Shown here: piece by piece, positions 1-8,746 of the stretch
Position numbering within the stretch: the first letter of the stretch is position 1
How the letters are laid out: each line of letters opens with the position of its first letter
Origin: an alpha proteobacterium MED-G09
GTDB taxonomy: Bacteria; Pseudomonadota; Alphaproteobacteria; MED-G09
DNA length: 64,000 nucleotides
Reading direction: 5' to 3'
Assembly (NCBI GenBank): GCA_905182015.1
Contig: CAJIZT010000004.1
Location: 1-64,000 of the forward strand
The notes under the pieces: generated by a model
Told to the model about the DNA's origin: nothing
What the model saw: the letters and a program-made list of their open reading frames with translations, nothing else
Databases searched by the model: none
Program-made: the position numbers and the translations under genes

Positions 1-1
1 C

Positions 2-577
2 GCAGAATACATGTTTGGCCATAAAGGAATTAATTCAACATCAACAAGAGATATTAATATTCACTCAAAAGAAAAAAATGCTTCCTCAGTATCATACCAT
101 TTTGGTAATAAAGAAAATCTAATTGACTTTATACTTGCCTATAGAATCAGTGAGTTAGAGATTATAAGAATGAAGGAATATGATAAACTATTAAAAAAAA
201 TTAATAACCCTTCAAAAAAAGATCTCATTAAATTAATTTTAAGGCCAGTAATTAATAAAATTTCAAAAGACCCTTTATGGAAAAATTTTATTCCATTTTA
301 TGAGCAGGTAATTGTTTTTAATGAAAGTCAAATTATCCAAAATAGATATATTAATATAATTAATAATTATGCAAAAGGGACACTTGGAATATACAAAAGG
401 CTTAAAAGCATCAATGAAGGTAAGGAAGCAAAAATATCTGATAAAAAAAAGCATGATTTTTTATGTTTTTTCATTTGTTCATTATCGCATACAAAAAAAA
501 CTAAGCCTCAAATAATCAATAATAAGAATTATATTGATTATTTAGAAAAAATTTCACTAGATATTTTATTATCATAA
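2..577 (+). CDS. TetR/AcrR family transcriptional regulator (5' truncated by window edge)
   Basis: Frame is open to the window start (AEYMFGHKGINSTSTRDI...SSVSYHFGNKENLIDFIL), typical TetR helix-turn-helix. Confidence 0.8.
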   Translation, partial: AEYMFGHKGINSTSTRDINIHSKEKNASSVSYHFGNKENLIDFILAYRISELEIIRMKEYDKLLKKINNPSKKDLIKLILRPVINKISKDPLWKNFIPFYEQVIVFNESQIIQNRYINIINNYAKGTLGIYKRLKSINEGKEAKISDKKKHDFLCFFICSLSHTKKTKPQIINNKNYIDYLEKISLDILLS

Positions 578-608
578 TGCTGTAATAATTTAAATCTAGG
601 GGGATTAA

Positions 609-2576
609 ATGCAATTAAAGAAAATTTATTTTCTTTTTTTTATATTTTCACTGTCTTTATTTGGACAAGATCAAGTGAATGCCAATAACAATATTATTAA
701 TGAAAGCGTTCCTTTTACTGAGGACGTAGAACAAGATTACATAATTGATGAGGATGGAGAATTTACTAAGTCAATAGACGCGTTTCAAGCGAGAGAAGTA
801 ACCATAGATACAGAAAATCATCCAGGAAAGAACCTGTATTTAGAAAATTGTAATATTTGCCATAATGGTACAGTTACCAAAGCTCCGGCAAAAAATTGGT
901 TGGAACTGATGTTGCCCAAAACTATATTACGCACAATGAATGAAGGCATAATGCAGTTGCAATCCTCTCACCTTTCAACTGAAGAAAGGATCTTGATAGC
1001 CGAATATTTGTATAAACAAAAGAGATCCCAATTTCCTATAGAAAAAAAAGTAAATATGTGTCCAGATTCAAAACACGCTTTCAATTTAAAAGAAGCTCCT
1101 GAACCATATAACTGGGGGTACAATACATCAAGATTTATACCAAAAAGCGCAGGTGGATTAGATTCAAAAAATATAAAAAATCTTAAGTTGAAATGGGTTT
1201 TTGGTTTTCCTTATAGCCAAAGAGCCAGGTCTCAGCCGTTATTTGCGCTCGGCTCAATTTTCGTAGGGAGTCAGTCCGGTGATGTTTATTCTTTAGATTT
1301 AGAAACTGGATGCGTGAAATGGAAGTTTACTGCATCTGCAGAAATTAGAACAGCTATAGTAATGGATTTATGGGAAGTAGGTATTGAACCTAATTTCAAA
1401 CCATATATCTACTTTGGAGATATTTTGGCTCATACTTATGCATTAGATGCTCAAACAGGTAAACTAGTTTGGAAAATAAAGTCGGATGATCACCCTAATG
1501 CTACTCAAACCGCGTCACCTGCTAGGTTTGAAGAAAAATTATTCATTCCTATTTCTTCATTAGAAGTTACTTCTGCATCAGATGAAAATTACGAGTGCTG
1601 TACTTTTAGAGGAGGAATCCTTGCTGTTGAAGCTAGAACAGGAAAAACTTTATGGAAGTCACATACGATTCCTTTACCGGGAAAATATATGGGAAAGACT
1701 GCAGTAGGAACTAGAATGTATGGGCCTTCAGGTGCTCCCGTTTGGAATTCGCCAACTATAGATAAAAAAAGGAGATATATGTATGTTGGTACAGGAGAGA
1801 ACTATTCTTCACCGGCTGACGATTCTTCTGATGCAATTATTGCTTACGATATAGATAGAGGTGACGAAGTGTGGCGAAGACAAACATTACCGGGAGATGC
1901 TTGGAACGTTGCCTGTATGTTTAAGGATAATCCCAATTGCCCTGTTGAGAATGGCCCAGATTTAGATTATTCAGCAAGTTCTATTTTAATAGAAACTGAT
2001 AAAGGCGACATTTTGGTAAGTGGTCAAAAATCTGGTAATGCTTTTGGAATAAATCCCGATACAGGAGAAATAATTTGGGAAACAAATATTTCTGGAGGCG
2101 GTACTCAAGGAGGTATTCATTTTGGGATGTCTGCTGAAGATAAAACTATTTATGCCCCAATAAATGATATGGTAAATACTCGAGATGGAAAAATTTATCT
2201 TGATTTAAAACCTGGCATGCACGCTTTAAATGCGGAGACAGGAGAAATATTGTGGTCAAAAATTAATCCTAATAGTTGTGGTAAAATTGAGTTTTGTGAT
2301 CCTGGAATTTCTGCAGCAAGCACAGCCATTCCAGGAGCAGTTATTGCTGGACATTCAGATGGTGTTATTAGAGTTTACAATAGGGATGATGGAGAAATAA
2401 TTTGGAAATTTAATGCTCTAAAAGAATTTGAAAGTGTATCGGGAGCGCCCGCTAATGGAGGGGGCTTTGGTGGTTCGGGTCCAGTTATTAGAAACGGATA
2501 CATGGCAGTTAATTCTGGATATGGCATTTATTATCATATGCCTGGAAATGCACTTTTATTATTTTCAAATGAATAA
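609..2576 (+). CDS. Secreted cytochrome c / PQQ-binding dehydrogenase, polyvinyl-alcohol-dehydrogenase-like
   Basis: Signal peptide, heme motif CNICH, repeated beta-propeller W-motifs (A.TG...W), NYECCTFRGG motif. Confidence 0.85.
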   Translation: MQLKKIYFLFFIFSLSLFGQDQVNANNNIINESVPFTEDVEQDYIIDEDGEFTKSIDAFQAREVTIDTENHPGKNLYLENCNICHNGTVTKAPAKNWLELMLPKTILRTMNEGIMQLQSSHLSTEERILIAEYLYKQKRSQFPIEKKVNMCPDSKHAFNLKEAPEPYNWGYNTSRFIPKSAGGLDSKNIKNLKLKWVFGFPYSQRARSQPLFALGSIFVGSQSGDVYSLDLETGCVKWKFTASAEIRTAIVMDLWEVGIEPNFKPYIYFGDILAHTYALDAQTGKLVWKIKSDDHPNATQTASPARFEEKLFIPISSLEVTSASDENYECCTFRGGILAVEARTGKTLWKSHTIPLPGKYMGKTAVGTRMYGPSGAPVWNSPTIDKKRRYMYVGTGENYSSPADDSSDAIIAYDIDRGDEVWRRQTLPGDAWNVACMFKDNPNCPVENGPDLDYSASSILIETDKGDILVSGQKSGNAFGINPDTGEIIWETNISGGGTQGGIHFGMSAEDKTIYAPINDMVNTRDGKIYLDLKPGMHALNAETGEILWSKINPNSCGKIEFCDPGISAASTAIPGAVIAGHSDGVIRVYNRDDGEIIWKFNALKEFESVSGAPANGGGFGGSGPVIRNGYMAVNSGYGIYYHMPGNALLLFSNE

Positions 2577-2599
2577 TTTTATACTAGTATAATTTTCAA

Positions 2600-3028
2600 A
2601 TGAATAATTTAATACTACAACCAATAATTTTGATGTGTCTTTTGTCTTTTGTGATGATGGTTTGGATGTATGCTACTAGACTTCCCGCTGCAAAAAAACT
2701 TGAAGAAGATGGGGTTGATGTACAAAAATTCTCTCACCCTGCATCAATTGGTGGTATTTTTCCAAGCAAAGTTGAGAGAGTCGCAGATAATTATAATCAT
2801 CTATTTGAACAACCAACAGTATTTTATGCAATTTCATTTGTGATTTGGGGACTTAATCATACTGACGCTTTACACCTTTATTGTGCTTGGGCATATGTGA
2901 TTATTAGAATTATTCACTCTATTCTTCAGGCAACAATTAACCTAGTGTGGTTTAGATTTTCTCTCTTCATGTTAAGCTGGGCAGCTTTAGCTATTATGAT
3001 ATTTAGAGAGGCTTTAATAATTATTTAA
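2600..3028 (+). CDS. MAPEG family membrane protein
   Basis: About 142 aa, multi-TM, R(V)ADNYNHLFEQPTVFYA motif typical of MAPEG. Confidence 0.75.
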   Translation: MNNLILQPIILMCLLSFVMMVWMYATRLPAAKKLEEDGVDVQKFSHPASIGGIFPSKVERVADNYNHLFEQPTVFYAISFVIWGLNHTDALHLYCAWAYVIIRIIHSILQATINLVWFRFSLFMLSWAALAIMIFREALIII

Positions 3029-3495
3029 GATTTAGGGCTAACATCTAACTCAACCTCACCAAGATCTAGCTTATGAAGCCACTCAGAGTCTAAAATCCAA
3101 TCAATATTTTTGTCTTCATCAAAATAAGTCACAGCCCCTCTTCCGCTAAAATACATTTCTGTTAACACTTCAGTGCCGGCTATAAAGTGTTCAGCAAATA
3201 CTGGTTCGAATCCATAAGTACCAGCTGGAGCGCTTCCAACGTCATAAAGTAACTCGCCTTTTGTTACAAAAAACTCTCCGCAGCCCTGGTGTCGATGAGC
3301 TTGAAATTTTGCTCCTGGATCCATTTGCACATATAGAGCCCAATCACCAGTTATCTTGCACGCCCTAAGTACCTTAAATCTAGATCCGCCGCCAACTTCT
3401 ATCCATTCCATTTTATTAGTATTTTTAACAATGTCGCCGGCCTCTGTATTTATCTCATATTCAGAAACTTTCTCAACTATACTACTTTTATTCAT
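3025..3495 (-). CDS. Cupin-domain (ChrR-like / acetophenone dioxygenase-like) protein
   Basis: Cupin pattern (AHRHQGCGEFFVTKGEL). Confidence 0.65.
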   Translation of the reverse strand: MNKSSIVEKVSEYEINTEAGDIVKNTNKMEWIEVGGGSRFKVLRACKITGDWALYVQMDPGAKFQAHRHQGCGEFFVTKGELLYDVGSAPAGTYGFEPVFAEHFIAGTEVLTEMYFSGRGAVTYFDEDKNIDWILDSEWLHKLDLGEVELDVSPKS

Positions 3496-3569
3496 ATCAA
3501 ATTCTCCTCCCTTAAAGTATTTATTTTAAATATTTCTATTATCCTTTTTATTATTTCATATATAGGCCT

Positions 3570-5534
3570 CTATTCTGGAAGCGCATATGCAATAAGATGA
3601 TCTGATGCAGGTGATCCTACAGCCCAATGCCCTCCTGCTGCTATAACAACAAATTGTCTTCCATTTTTATTTTTATAAGTCATTGGTGTTGCATGACCTC
3701 CGGTTGGAAGTCTTAATTTTACTAATTCTTCACCAGTTTCAGTATTAAAGGCTCTCAAATAATAATCACTAGTTGCGGCTATAAAAGTTACTCCTGATTT
3801 AGTAACAGTTGGTCCGCCTATGTTAGGAGCACCCTTGATCCAGTGAAAAGGAAAAGGCGCCAGATCTTTTGAGGTTCCAAGAGGAATTTGCCATAAATGC
3901 TCTCCAGTATTTAAATCGATAGCAGTAAGATTCCCCCATGGTGGCTTTGTGCAAGGTACGCCCAAGGGAGACATAAAACCAAAAGCCCTGATAGTACAAT
4001 AAGGTGTTCCTTCATTTTGTTGTAATGCTGAAAATCTTGACTGAACACTATCCTTTGCCAGATCCTTAAGGGCTTTGTCACAGTCACTCCTAGGGATCAT
4101 TACTATCGTACTTGATAAATTCATTGTGTTAGCAATAAGTATATTTCTCGAAGCATCGATTGCAGGTCCGCCCCAATTAGCCCCTCCAATAGCGCTAGGA
4201 TAATGTACACTTCCTTGAAGTGATGGAGGTGTATAAAGACCTTCATTTCTTAAATCTTCTGCGGCCTTTTTACAATAACCTCTATCCCAAGGCGTAAAAC
4301 CAAAAACATCCTCGGGGTCTAAGTAAGTTGGTGTCAGAGGTGCTGGTTTAGTTGGATAAGGTTGAGTTTTTGTTACATAATCTCCCTCAACAGCTCCTTG
4401 GGGGACTTCTCGTTCTTCAATAGGGAAAATGGGCTCTCCGGTTTCTCTATTTAATAAAAAAACAAATCCCATTTTTGTAGTTTGCGCTAATGCTTTTATA
4501 ATTTTTCCATCTTTTTCTATATCATAAAAGGTTGGTTGCGATGGAACATCGTAATCCCAAATATCATGATAAACAGTCTGAAAATGCCACACAACCTCTC
4601 CATTTGAGGCATTTAATGCAACAACAGAACTAGAATAATAATCCGATCCATTGCGATGGCCTCCATAATTGTCTGAGGCGGTATTTCCTGTAGGAAGATA
4701 AATAAGATTTAATTCTGGGTCAGTCGAAATAATAGACCAAACATTTGTTGTTCCTCTTTGATAAAGCTGACGGCCAGTGTCATCCAGGATGGGCTCTTGA
4801 CCAGGGGGAATTGGATCCCAATACCATACTAATTCACCTGATCGGATATCGTATGCCCTTACCACTCCGCCAGGTACAGAGGTACTAACATTATCAGCAA
4901 TACCGCCGCCAATAATTATTAAGTCACCTATAATGGCGGGAGGTGAAACACTGTAATAATAAGCTGGGTTATGATTCCCAAGACCAGTTCTTAAATCAAT
5001 ACGCCCTTTGTTACCAAAATCTTTACACAACTGTCCAGTTTTTCCATCAATAGAAAAAAGCTCTGCATCAATAGTTCCGGTAATGATACGATGATAACAT
5101 TCATCTTCCTCAGATTTATTATCATCTATCCAGCTACCCACGCCTCTACAATGCAAAAGAGCCTTTTGTTCTATTTCGACCTCTGGATCAAATATCCATT
5201 TTTCTTCACCTGTTTCAGAATCCAAAGCAAAAACTCTGTTATAAGGAGTGCAGTAATATAACGTTTCATTAACTAAAAGTGGGGTAGCTTGAAAAGATGT
5301 TTGCTGGCTACTGTTTGGTGTAACATCTTCAGTCCAATTTGTTCCTTGATGATAATCACCAGATCGATGTGTCCATACCTTTTTTAAATTTTTTACATTT
5401 TCAGGAGTAATTTGTGTAGCTTTTGAATAATGACCCCCCCCAGAGTCTTTTCCATATGAAGACCAATCATCAACCTCGGAGTGACTTTGAGAGCTAAATA
5501 AAAAAATTAGTAAAAAAATTAAAGAAATACGCAA
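3570..5534 (-). CDS. PQQ-dependent dehydrogenase, glucose/quinate/shikimate-like, with signal peptide and no N-terminal membrane domain
   Basis: DWSSYGKDSGGGHYSKATQITPENVKNLKKVW start, HDIWDYDVPSQP and GGPTVTKSGVTFIAATSDYYLRAF motifs. Confidence 0.88.
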   Translation of the reverse strand: MRISLIFLLIFLFSSQSHSEVDDWSSYGKDSGGGHYSKATQITPENVKNLKKVWTHRSGDYHQGTNWTEDVTPNSSQQTSFQATPLLVNETLYYCTPYNRVFALDSETGEEKWIFDPEVEIEQKALLHCRGVGSWIDDNKSEEDECYHRIITGTIDAELFSIDGKTGQLCKDFGNKGRIDLRTGLGNHNPAYYYSVSPPAIIGDLIIIGGGIADNVSTSVPGGVVRAYDIRSGELVWYWDPIPPGQEPILDDTGRQLYQRGTTNVWSIISTDPELNLIYLPTGNTASDNYGGHRNGSDYYSSSVVALNASNGEVVWHFQTVYHDIWDYDVPSQPTFYDIEKDGKIIKALAQTTKMGFVFLLNRETGEPIFPIEEREVPQGAVEGDYVTKTQPYPTKPAPLTPTYLDPEDVFGFTPWDRGYCKKAAEDLRNEGLYTPPSLQGSVHYPSAIGGANWGGPAIDASRNILIANTMNLSSTIVMIPRSDCDKALKDLAKDSVQSRFSALQQNEGTPYCTIRAFGFMSPLGVPCTKPPWGNLTAIDLNTGEHLWQIPLGTSKDLAPFPFHWIKGAPNIGGPTVTKSGVTFIAATSDYYLRAFNTETGEELVKLRLPTGGHATPMTYKNKNGRQFVVIAAGGHWAVGSPASDHLIAYALPE

Positions 5535-5655
5535 AAGAAAACCCCATAAGAAAATATTATCTATATTTTAAATATCTTAATGCCCGCTTTACCAATTGAC
5601 AATATTTTTTGTCTTTGTAGAGTAAATGATGAATCGTTATTAGTATGGAGGGATT

Positions 5656-6171
5656 ATGAGTAGTGTAGAGGAAAGATTAGATAAAGTTGAGGCAATACAA
5701 AGTATTAATGATTGTTTAACAAGATATTGTCGTGCACTAGACTGGATGGATGAAGATCTATTGAGATCTTGTTTTATTGAGGATGGCTATATTGATTATG
5801 GTTTTTATGCAGGCGATGCAAAAGGATTCATACCAGCAGTTATGGCAGTCGAAAAAGATGGGCATAGCTGGCATCTAATTAGTAATGTGGCTATTGAAAT
5901 AAATGGTGATAAAGCAGAGGTAGAAAGTTATGGGCTAACTTCAGGTGGTGAAGTTATCGATGGAGGCATCCAAGATGTTAATGTTTATTGTGGTAGGTAT
6001 CATGATGAATTCCAAAAAACATCCGAAGGATGGAAGGTCAGTAGAAGACTCTATATATTAGATAATAATTTTTCTATGAAATCAGAAGGTATTAGAGGTG
6101 ACTTAGGGGGGTTATTTTTAGGCGCAAATCTTAGAACGGATAATGAAAAGTATAGAAAATTATATAAGTAA
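5656..6171 (+). CDS. SnoaL/NTF2-like family protein
   Basis: EAIQSINDCLTRYCRALDWMDEDLLRSCFIEDG N-terminus typical of SnoaL-4-like proteins. Confidence 0.75.
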   Translation: MSSVEERLDKVEAIQSINDCLTRYCRALDWMDEDLLRSCFIEDGYIDYGFYAGDAKGFIPAVMAVEKDGHSWHLISNVAIEINGDKAEVESYGLTSGGEVIDGGIQDVNVYCGRYHDEFQKTSEGWKVSRRLYILDNNFSMKSEGIRGDLGGLFLGANLRTDNEKYRKLYK

Positions 6172-6200
6172 AATGATTTTAAATTATTAAGGAGCTTATA

Positions 6201-6614
6201 ATGTCATCGTTACTTGCCCATGTTAAGGTATTAGAAGGCCAAGAAAAAAAATTCGAAAAACTTCAAAAAGAATTATATAATCAATCTCATAAAAATGAAG
6301 ATTGTATCATTCGTTATGAGCATTACAGGGGTAGAGATAAAAATTCGTATTATACACTTTTAGTTTATCCAACTTATTTAGACTTTCTTCTCAAACATCA
6401 AATTAGTAAGCACCATGAAGAGACTGGCGCTAAATTTGGCGGTGTTATTGAAAGCCTAGATCTTGAGTGGCTTGACCCTATTGAAGGTGCGGCTCCCGTG
6501 GGTATTACAGAGATGCAAGAATTACCAGAAAACGTTCCACAATTAGCAAAAGACTATATTGAGACTTATCCAGCTATAATTCAAAATTGGTGGCTTAAGT
6601 TAAGAAAAAAATAA
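6201..6614 (+). CDS. Antibiotic-biosynthesis-monooxygenase (ABM)/dimeric alpha-beta-barrel-like protein, copy 1
   Basis: ABM-like N-terminal half; paralogous to the adjacent ORF. Confidence 0.6.
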   Translation: MSSLLAHVKVLEGQEKKFEKLQKELYNQSHKNEDCIIRYEHYRGRDKNSYYTLLVYPTYLDFLLKHQISKHHEETGAKFGGVIESLDLEWLDPIEGAAPVGITEMQELPENVPQLAKDYIETYPAIIQNWWLKLRKK

Positions 6615-6654
6615 AATAATAATAATATAATAATATTTAATAAAGGAGTTAAAC

Positions 6655-7071
6655 ATGTCGTCATTATTAGCGCACATCAAAATAGTAAAAGGCCAAGAAC
6701 AAAAATTTGAGGAATTATCAAAAGAACTATACAAACAATCTCATACTAATGAAGATTGCATTATTCGTTATGAGTATTACCGGGGTAGAGAAGAAAGATC
6801 CTACTACACTCTCTTAGTTTATCCAACATATTTAGACTTCCTGCTAAAACACCAGATAAGTGAATATCACGAAGCTGCTGGTGCGCAATATGATGGGGTT
6901 ATCGAGGATATTAATCTTGAGTGGTTAGACCCCATTGAAGATGCGGCTCCGGTAGGCATAACAGAAATGCAAAAAGTGCCAGAAGATGCTTCGGATCTAG
7001 CAAAAGAGTATGGAGATAGTCATGCTGCAGAAATCCAAGATTGGTGGTTAAAGCTAAGAAAGGTTTACTAA
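6655..7071 (+). CDS. ABM/dimeric alpha-beta-barrel-like protein, copy 2
   Basis: Long identical blocks shared with 6201..6614. Confidence 0.6.
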   Translation: MSSLLAHIKIVKGQEQKFEELSKELYKQSHTNEDCIIRYEYYRGREERSYYTLLVYPTYLDFLLKHQISEYHEAAGAQYDGVIEDINLEWLDPIEDAAPVGITEMQKVPEDASDLAKEYGDSHAAEIQDWWLKLRKVY

Positions 7072-7472
7072 GCGTTTTGAACTAAAACATCAACTTCAGA
7101 TATAACGGCAACCCTCTCTTCATCAACCGTTAGCTTTATAGAGCATGAAATTAGAAGCTCGCCCTCTTTATTTTCAATTTTTAACACTTGGCCTGATACC
7201 TTTACTAAATCACCTTCAAGAATAGAGTTTGTCATCTTGTTATTCATTTTTTTGATTTGAGAACCTGGAAAATTTTTTTCAACCATATTTATGATATAAG
7301 CGATATTTGCAGGTCCTTGATTTATTGTTCTATTTCCCATGCTTAATAATTTAACTGCATTAACGTCCAGGTGAATAGGGTTGGGATCATCAAGAATCTT
7401 TGCCCAAGTATCCATACTGTCCTGAGAAACTAAAAAACCCCAATCCTTTAAAGGAGACCCCTTGCTATACAT
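7068..7472 (-). CDS. MaoC-like hotdog dehydratase (start chosen at internal ATG overlapping upstream stop)
   Basis: DDPNPIHLD hydratase motif; ORF-track start at 7499 would overlap the upstream gene. Confidence 0.7.
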   Translation of the reverse strand: MYSKGSPLKDWGFLVSQDSMDTWAKILDDPNPIHLDVNAVKLLSMGNRTINQGPANIAYIINMVEKNFPGSQIKKMNNKMTNSILEGDLVKVSGQVLKIENKEGELLISCSIKLTVDEERVAVISEVDVLVQNA

Positions 7473-7975
7473 TACAACTCCTTCAATGGTAATATCCAAA
7501 TGTAGTCAACGCTTGCTACTTTGGATTTAAATTCATCAATTAACGCCAATTTAAAATCTAAAACTTTAATTCTACCAAGCTTCTTGCTTTCTTTTTCTAT
7601 TAAAGAAACTATCTTTCCATCAACCTTGTACTCTTTATCCAAGAGCAAACGAGACCTGAATGACATATTGCATTGACCAAGCATAGGGCCGTTATTCACG
7701 TCATAATCTAATAAATCAAAAATATCTTGAATTGAAGCACCAGAACCCCTCAATGTTGAGTTAAATAAGAAAATAGGATGTGCATAAACGAAGTTGGTTA
7801 AGCTTTCATTATCAACAAGCATTCCAGTTGAAGTGTTAATTAAATTATTTGTGTGGCTATCAATAAAAAAAGTACCCCCAGGAAAACTTAGATTAGAAAA
7901 AACTTGGTTGGGAAGCCCTTTAGGATTGGACATTAATTCTTTCCATGTTTTTTTATTTTTATTTAGTGAAGTCAT
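7472..7975 (-). CDS. MaoC N-terminal / FAS1-like hotdog dehydratase subunit
   Basis: Hotdog-like (FAS1-like dehydratase), paired with MaoC partner. Confidence 0.6.
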   Translation of the reverse strand: MTSLNKNKKTWKELMSNPKGLPNQVFSNLSFPGGTFFIDSHTNNLINTSTGMLVDNESLTNFVYAHPIFLFNSTLRGSGASIQDIFDLLDYDVNNGPMLGQCNMSFRSRLLLDKEYKVDGKIVSLIEKESKKLGRIKVLDFKLALIDEFKSKVASVDYIWILPLKEL

Positions 7976-8013
7976 TATGTTTTCTCTTTTATCAACTTAC
8001 TTTAATATAAAAA

Positions 8014-8040
8014 TTACTATATATATAGTAAGATTATAAT
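8014..8040 (+). promoter_or_regulatory. Palindromic operator TTACTATATATATAGTAA next to -10 box TATAAT (8035..8040)
   Basis: Perfect 18-bp inverted repeat (8014..8031) 3 bp upstream of a perfect TATAAT, in the divergent gap upstream of a TetR gene. Confidence 0.6.
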
Positions 8041-8065
8041 TCAGATATATAAAGAATTGGTAGTT

Positions 8066-8746
8066 ATGAAAGAGCAAAAAAAAAAGATATTATTAAATAA
8101 AGATAGACCCAATGTTAAGATTTTATCAAAACACAGAAATGCATGGAGTAGGCGTAAAAGTGCTCGTTCGCCAGAGATTATAGACGCCGCTAAACTTCTT
8201 CTTGAAGAAGAGGGAATACAAGGTCTTTCGATGATGAAAATATCTAAAGCCGCGGGGGTATCCGAAGCTACGGTTTATAAATACTTTACTGATAAAAATG
8301 ATTTATTAAACCAAGTTGTCAACGATTGGGCTGAACCATTTTTAGAAAGATTTGAAAGAGATATTGAAGAAATTACAGACCTACACTCAAGTCTTTTGTT
8401 TATAGCAATTCGATATCTTGAAGGAATGAAAGCTACACCAAAGGTCCATAAGGTTTTCTTTAAAGAATTACGCTGGAATAAATATATAAACTCTCAGGCT
8501 CATAAGATAAATAAAAGATATTCTAATCTGCTTTTCAATATAATAAAAAGGTCCAAGGATTCCAATGAAATTAGAGATGATTTAAATTTTGATATATTCC
8601 GAGATCAATTTTACGGTGGCCTTGAGCACCTAGGTATAAGAAAGATTTTAAGTGGAAAATCGATTAATATTGGAAAAGATGCTTCCGATTTAGTAAATAT
8701 AATTTATTCCGGTATTAAAAAAAACAATGAGAGGTTAATTAAATGA
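8066..8746 (+). CDS. TetR/AcrR family transcriptional regulator
   Basis: RSPEIIDAAKLLLEEEGIQGLSMMKISKAAGVSEATVYKYFTDKNDLL. Confidence 0.9.
   Translation: MKEQKKKILLNKDRPNVKILSKHRNAWSRRKSARSPEIIDAAKLLLEEEGIQGLSMMKISKAAGVSEATVYKYFTDKNDLLNQVVNDWAEPFLERFERDIEEITDLHSSLLFIAIRYLEGMKATPKVHKVFFKELRWNKYINSQAHKINKRYSNLLFNIIKRSKDSNEIRDDLNFDIFRDQFYGGLEHLGIRKILSGKSINIGKDASDLVNIIYSGIKKNNERLIK

Noticed and set aside
5596-5624. TTGACA upstream of 5656..6171 as a sigma-70 promoter
   Set aside because: Perfect -35, but no acceptable -10 at 16-18 bp spacing.
7794-8039. Plus-strand ORF 81 aa running into the palindromic promoter region
   Set aside because: Antisense to the hotdog-dehydratase gene and extends through the promoter; no family resemblance.
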